DNA of 64,000 nucleotides from Hydrogenothermus marinus (lineage in GTDB: Bacteria > Aquificota > Aquificia > Aquificales > Hydrogenothermaceae): the NCBI RefSeq assembly GCF_003688665.1, contig NZ_REFO01000010.1:248001-312000 (forward strand), in the 5' to 3' direction. This document shows, piece by piece, positions 62,768 through 64,000 of the stretch. The notes under the pieces were generated by a model that saw nothing but the letters and a program-made list of their open reading frames with translations, was not told the DNA's origin and searched no databases. Positions within the stretch are counted from its first letter, which is position 1, and every line of letters begins with the position of its first letter. The translations under genes and the position numbers were made by a program.

Positions 62768-64000
62768 TCACAAATGTATTATTACAAAAATTGTTAAAAT
62801 GATGCTACCGATTATATTTAAAAAGAAACCTAATTTTACCATTTTTGAAATTTTTATCAACCCACTACCAAAAACAATTGCATTTGGTGGTGTTGCAATA
62901 GGAAGCATAAAAGCAAAGCTGGAAGCAACTATAACTGCAATTACAGGAAAAAAAACATCTATATTTAATTGTTGTAAAGCACCAATTATTATTGGAACAA
63001 AAGTAATAGCAGTGGCAGTATTAGAGCTTATCTCTGTTAAGAAAATCATTGCTAAAATAATTACAAAAATAAATAAAATAGTCATATTTGAAGGTACTAA
63101 ACTTGCTATTTGTGTACCTATGTATTTTGCAAGGCCAGTTTGAATTATTATCTTACCAAGAGCAATTCCTCCTGCAAATAAAAGGACTGTATCCCAATCT
63201 ATCTGTTTTAAATCTTCGCTATTTAAAGTTGATTTTGAATTTTCTGTAGGTAGTAAAAAAAGTAGTATTGCTGCTAAGATAGCTACTATTCCTTCTGAAA
63301 AATGAGATTTTAAAAATAAATACGCTGTTTTATTTCCAACTAAATTTGCTATACCAGGTAAAAGCCAAAAAACTACAGCAAAAGAGAAAGCTAAAATTGT
63401 ATTCTTTTCTCCTTTAGATAAAGGTTTTAATTTATTTTTTTCAGATGATATTATCTGTTTTACTTGATGAAAATCAAATTTAAAATTTTTTATATTAAAT
63501 TTCATATATAAAAGTAAAACTATGTACATTGAAATAGATATAGGTGAAACTATCAAAAACCATTGTAGAAAATCTACATTATATCCGGTTTCTTCTAAAA
63601 AACCTACTCCAACAAGGTTAGTAGGAGTTCCTATAAGTGTAGCAGTACCTCCTATGGACGCAGTATAAGCTATAGATATAAGTAAAAAAATTCCAAAAGC
63701 TTTAGAATTTTTAATTTTATTATGAGAAAAAAGAGTAATTATCCCAAGGGCAAGTGGTAAAAGCATAGCAGTTGTAGCAGTATTACTTATCCACATAGAT
63801 AAGAAAAAGGAAATTAAAGTGAATGCAAAAAGTATAGATAAGAAAAAGGAAATTAAAGTGAATGCAAAAAGTATCCTAAATGGTGATTTTAAAAATATAT
63901 CTTTTGATAATAAATTTAAAGCAATTCTTTCATCTAAACCATATTTAGTCATAGCTTGAGCTATTAAAAAGCTACCTATGAAAAGTAAAATTACAGGATG
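62768..64000 (-). CDS. DASS/SLC13 family anion symporter (5' end outside window)
   Basis: The frame is open to the right edge: before the first internal ATG (63952) it still reads HPVILLFIGSFLIAQA, a normal internal part of the family. At least 410 residues are present, with the two SNT motifs (WISNTATTAMLLPLA and ISSNTATAITFVPI), which bind sodium and dicarboxylate or sulfate. About 11 helices are seen, ending in a hydrophobic C-terminus. A perfect 39-bp tandem duplication adds 13 hydrophobic residues (ILFAFTLISFFLS twice) in the helix before the first SNT. That could disturb topology or be tolerated. The substrate is not predictable. Confidence 0.9.
   Translation of the reverse strand, partial: HPVILLFIGSFLIAQAMTKYGLDERIALNLLSKDIFLKSPFRILFAFTLISFFLSILFAFTLISFFLSMWISNTATTAMLLPLALGIITLFSHNKIKNSKAFGIFLLISIAYTASIGGTATLIGTPTNLVGVGFLEETGYNVDFLQWFLIVSPISISMYIVLLLYMKFNIKNFKFDFHQVKQIISSEKNKLKPLSKGEKNTILAFSFAVVFWLLPGIANLVGNKTAYLFLKSHFSEGIVAILAAILLFLLPTENSKSTLNSEDLKQIDWDTVLLFAGGIALGKIIIQTGLAKYIGTQIASLVPSNMTILFIFVIILAMIFLTEISSNTATAITFVPIIIGALQQLNIDVFFPVIAVIVASSFAFMLPIATPPNAIVFGSGLIKISKMVKLGFFLNIIGSIILTIFVIIHL
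63795..63872 (+). repeat. Perfect 39-bp tandem duplication inside the DASS transporter gene
   Basis: Bases 63795-63833 are repeated without change at 63834-63872, and two further bases still match. The unit is 13 codons, so the frame is kept. Identity suggests a recent slippage event. Confidence 0.95.

Overview
The window comes from a very AT-rich bacterial chromosome, about 30% G+C by eye. Its content fits a thermophilic, chemolithoautotrophic Aquificales bacterium of the Hydrogenothermaceae type (Sulfurihydrogenibium- or Persephonella-like). This placement is inferred from base composition, Gram-negative envelope genes, an AcnA aconitase, CimA citramalate synthase, a multiheme cytochrome, and a glucosylglycerate cluster with both a one-step and a two-step synthase as known from Persephonella marina. 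No rRNA or tRNA gene, CRISPR array or prophage was recognised.

Layout. 1-9984: a truncated moaC-moaB fusion on the minus strand, then plus-strand housekeeping genes: rpmB, obg, tadA, hfq, fbp, fluC/crcB, a DUF190 gene, a DUF429-like gene, an oppF-like ATPase, two CNNM/CorC genes and an SPFH/NfeD pair. 9981-14707 (minus): a PMT-type glycosyltransferase, mraY, a SPOUT methyltransferase and cimA. 14786-21490: a divergent type II secretion locus with gspN and gspM on the minus strand and gspC, D, E, F on the plus strand. 21532-24400: a decaying accessory patch. It holds an insertion-sequence remnant, an intact DUF302 gene with a textbook promoter, a broken YtkA-like lipoprotein gene, a blaI/copY-type repressor and an M56 metallopeptidase gene interrupted by one in-frame TAG. 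24397-29938: cusCBA-type copper/silver efflux genes. 29935-34547: glucosylglycerate metabolism (phosphatase, glycerate kinase, one-step synthase, two-step synthase), joined to cusA by a 4-base overlap. 34617-37030 (minus): a multiheme cytochrome gene with three single-base frameshifts.

37178-47723: pabB; a divergent FliM-like/SpoA-domain pair coupled to an NtrB/NtrC-type two-component system; purH; a sirtuin; a beta-CASP nuclease; and a TauE-like membrane protein. 47839-53053: the ribonucleotide reductase operon, with two NrdR boxes overlapping the promoter. Its nrdB lacks the usual radical tyrosine (Phe113) and has Glu75 as first metal ligand, the pattern of class Ic subunits. A large phage-type homing-endonuclease-like gene sits between nrdB and nrdA, and nrdA follows. 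53072-64000: a small Cys protein, an M24 peptidase, acnA, uppP, a cation/proton antiporter, nrdR, an NTF2-like gene, hemL, an LpxL-type acyltransferase, a Nudix hydrolase and a truncated DASS transporter carrying a fresh 39-bp tandem duplication.

Most interesting: the nrd operon, which combines a putative tyrosine-less R2, an inserted nuclease gene and an NrdR circuit whose regulator is also in the window. Next come the cluster of GC-to-AT type lesions beside the insertion-sequence remnant, and the FliM/FliN-like pair tied to a sigma-54 regulator.
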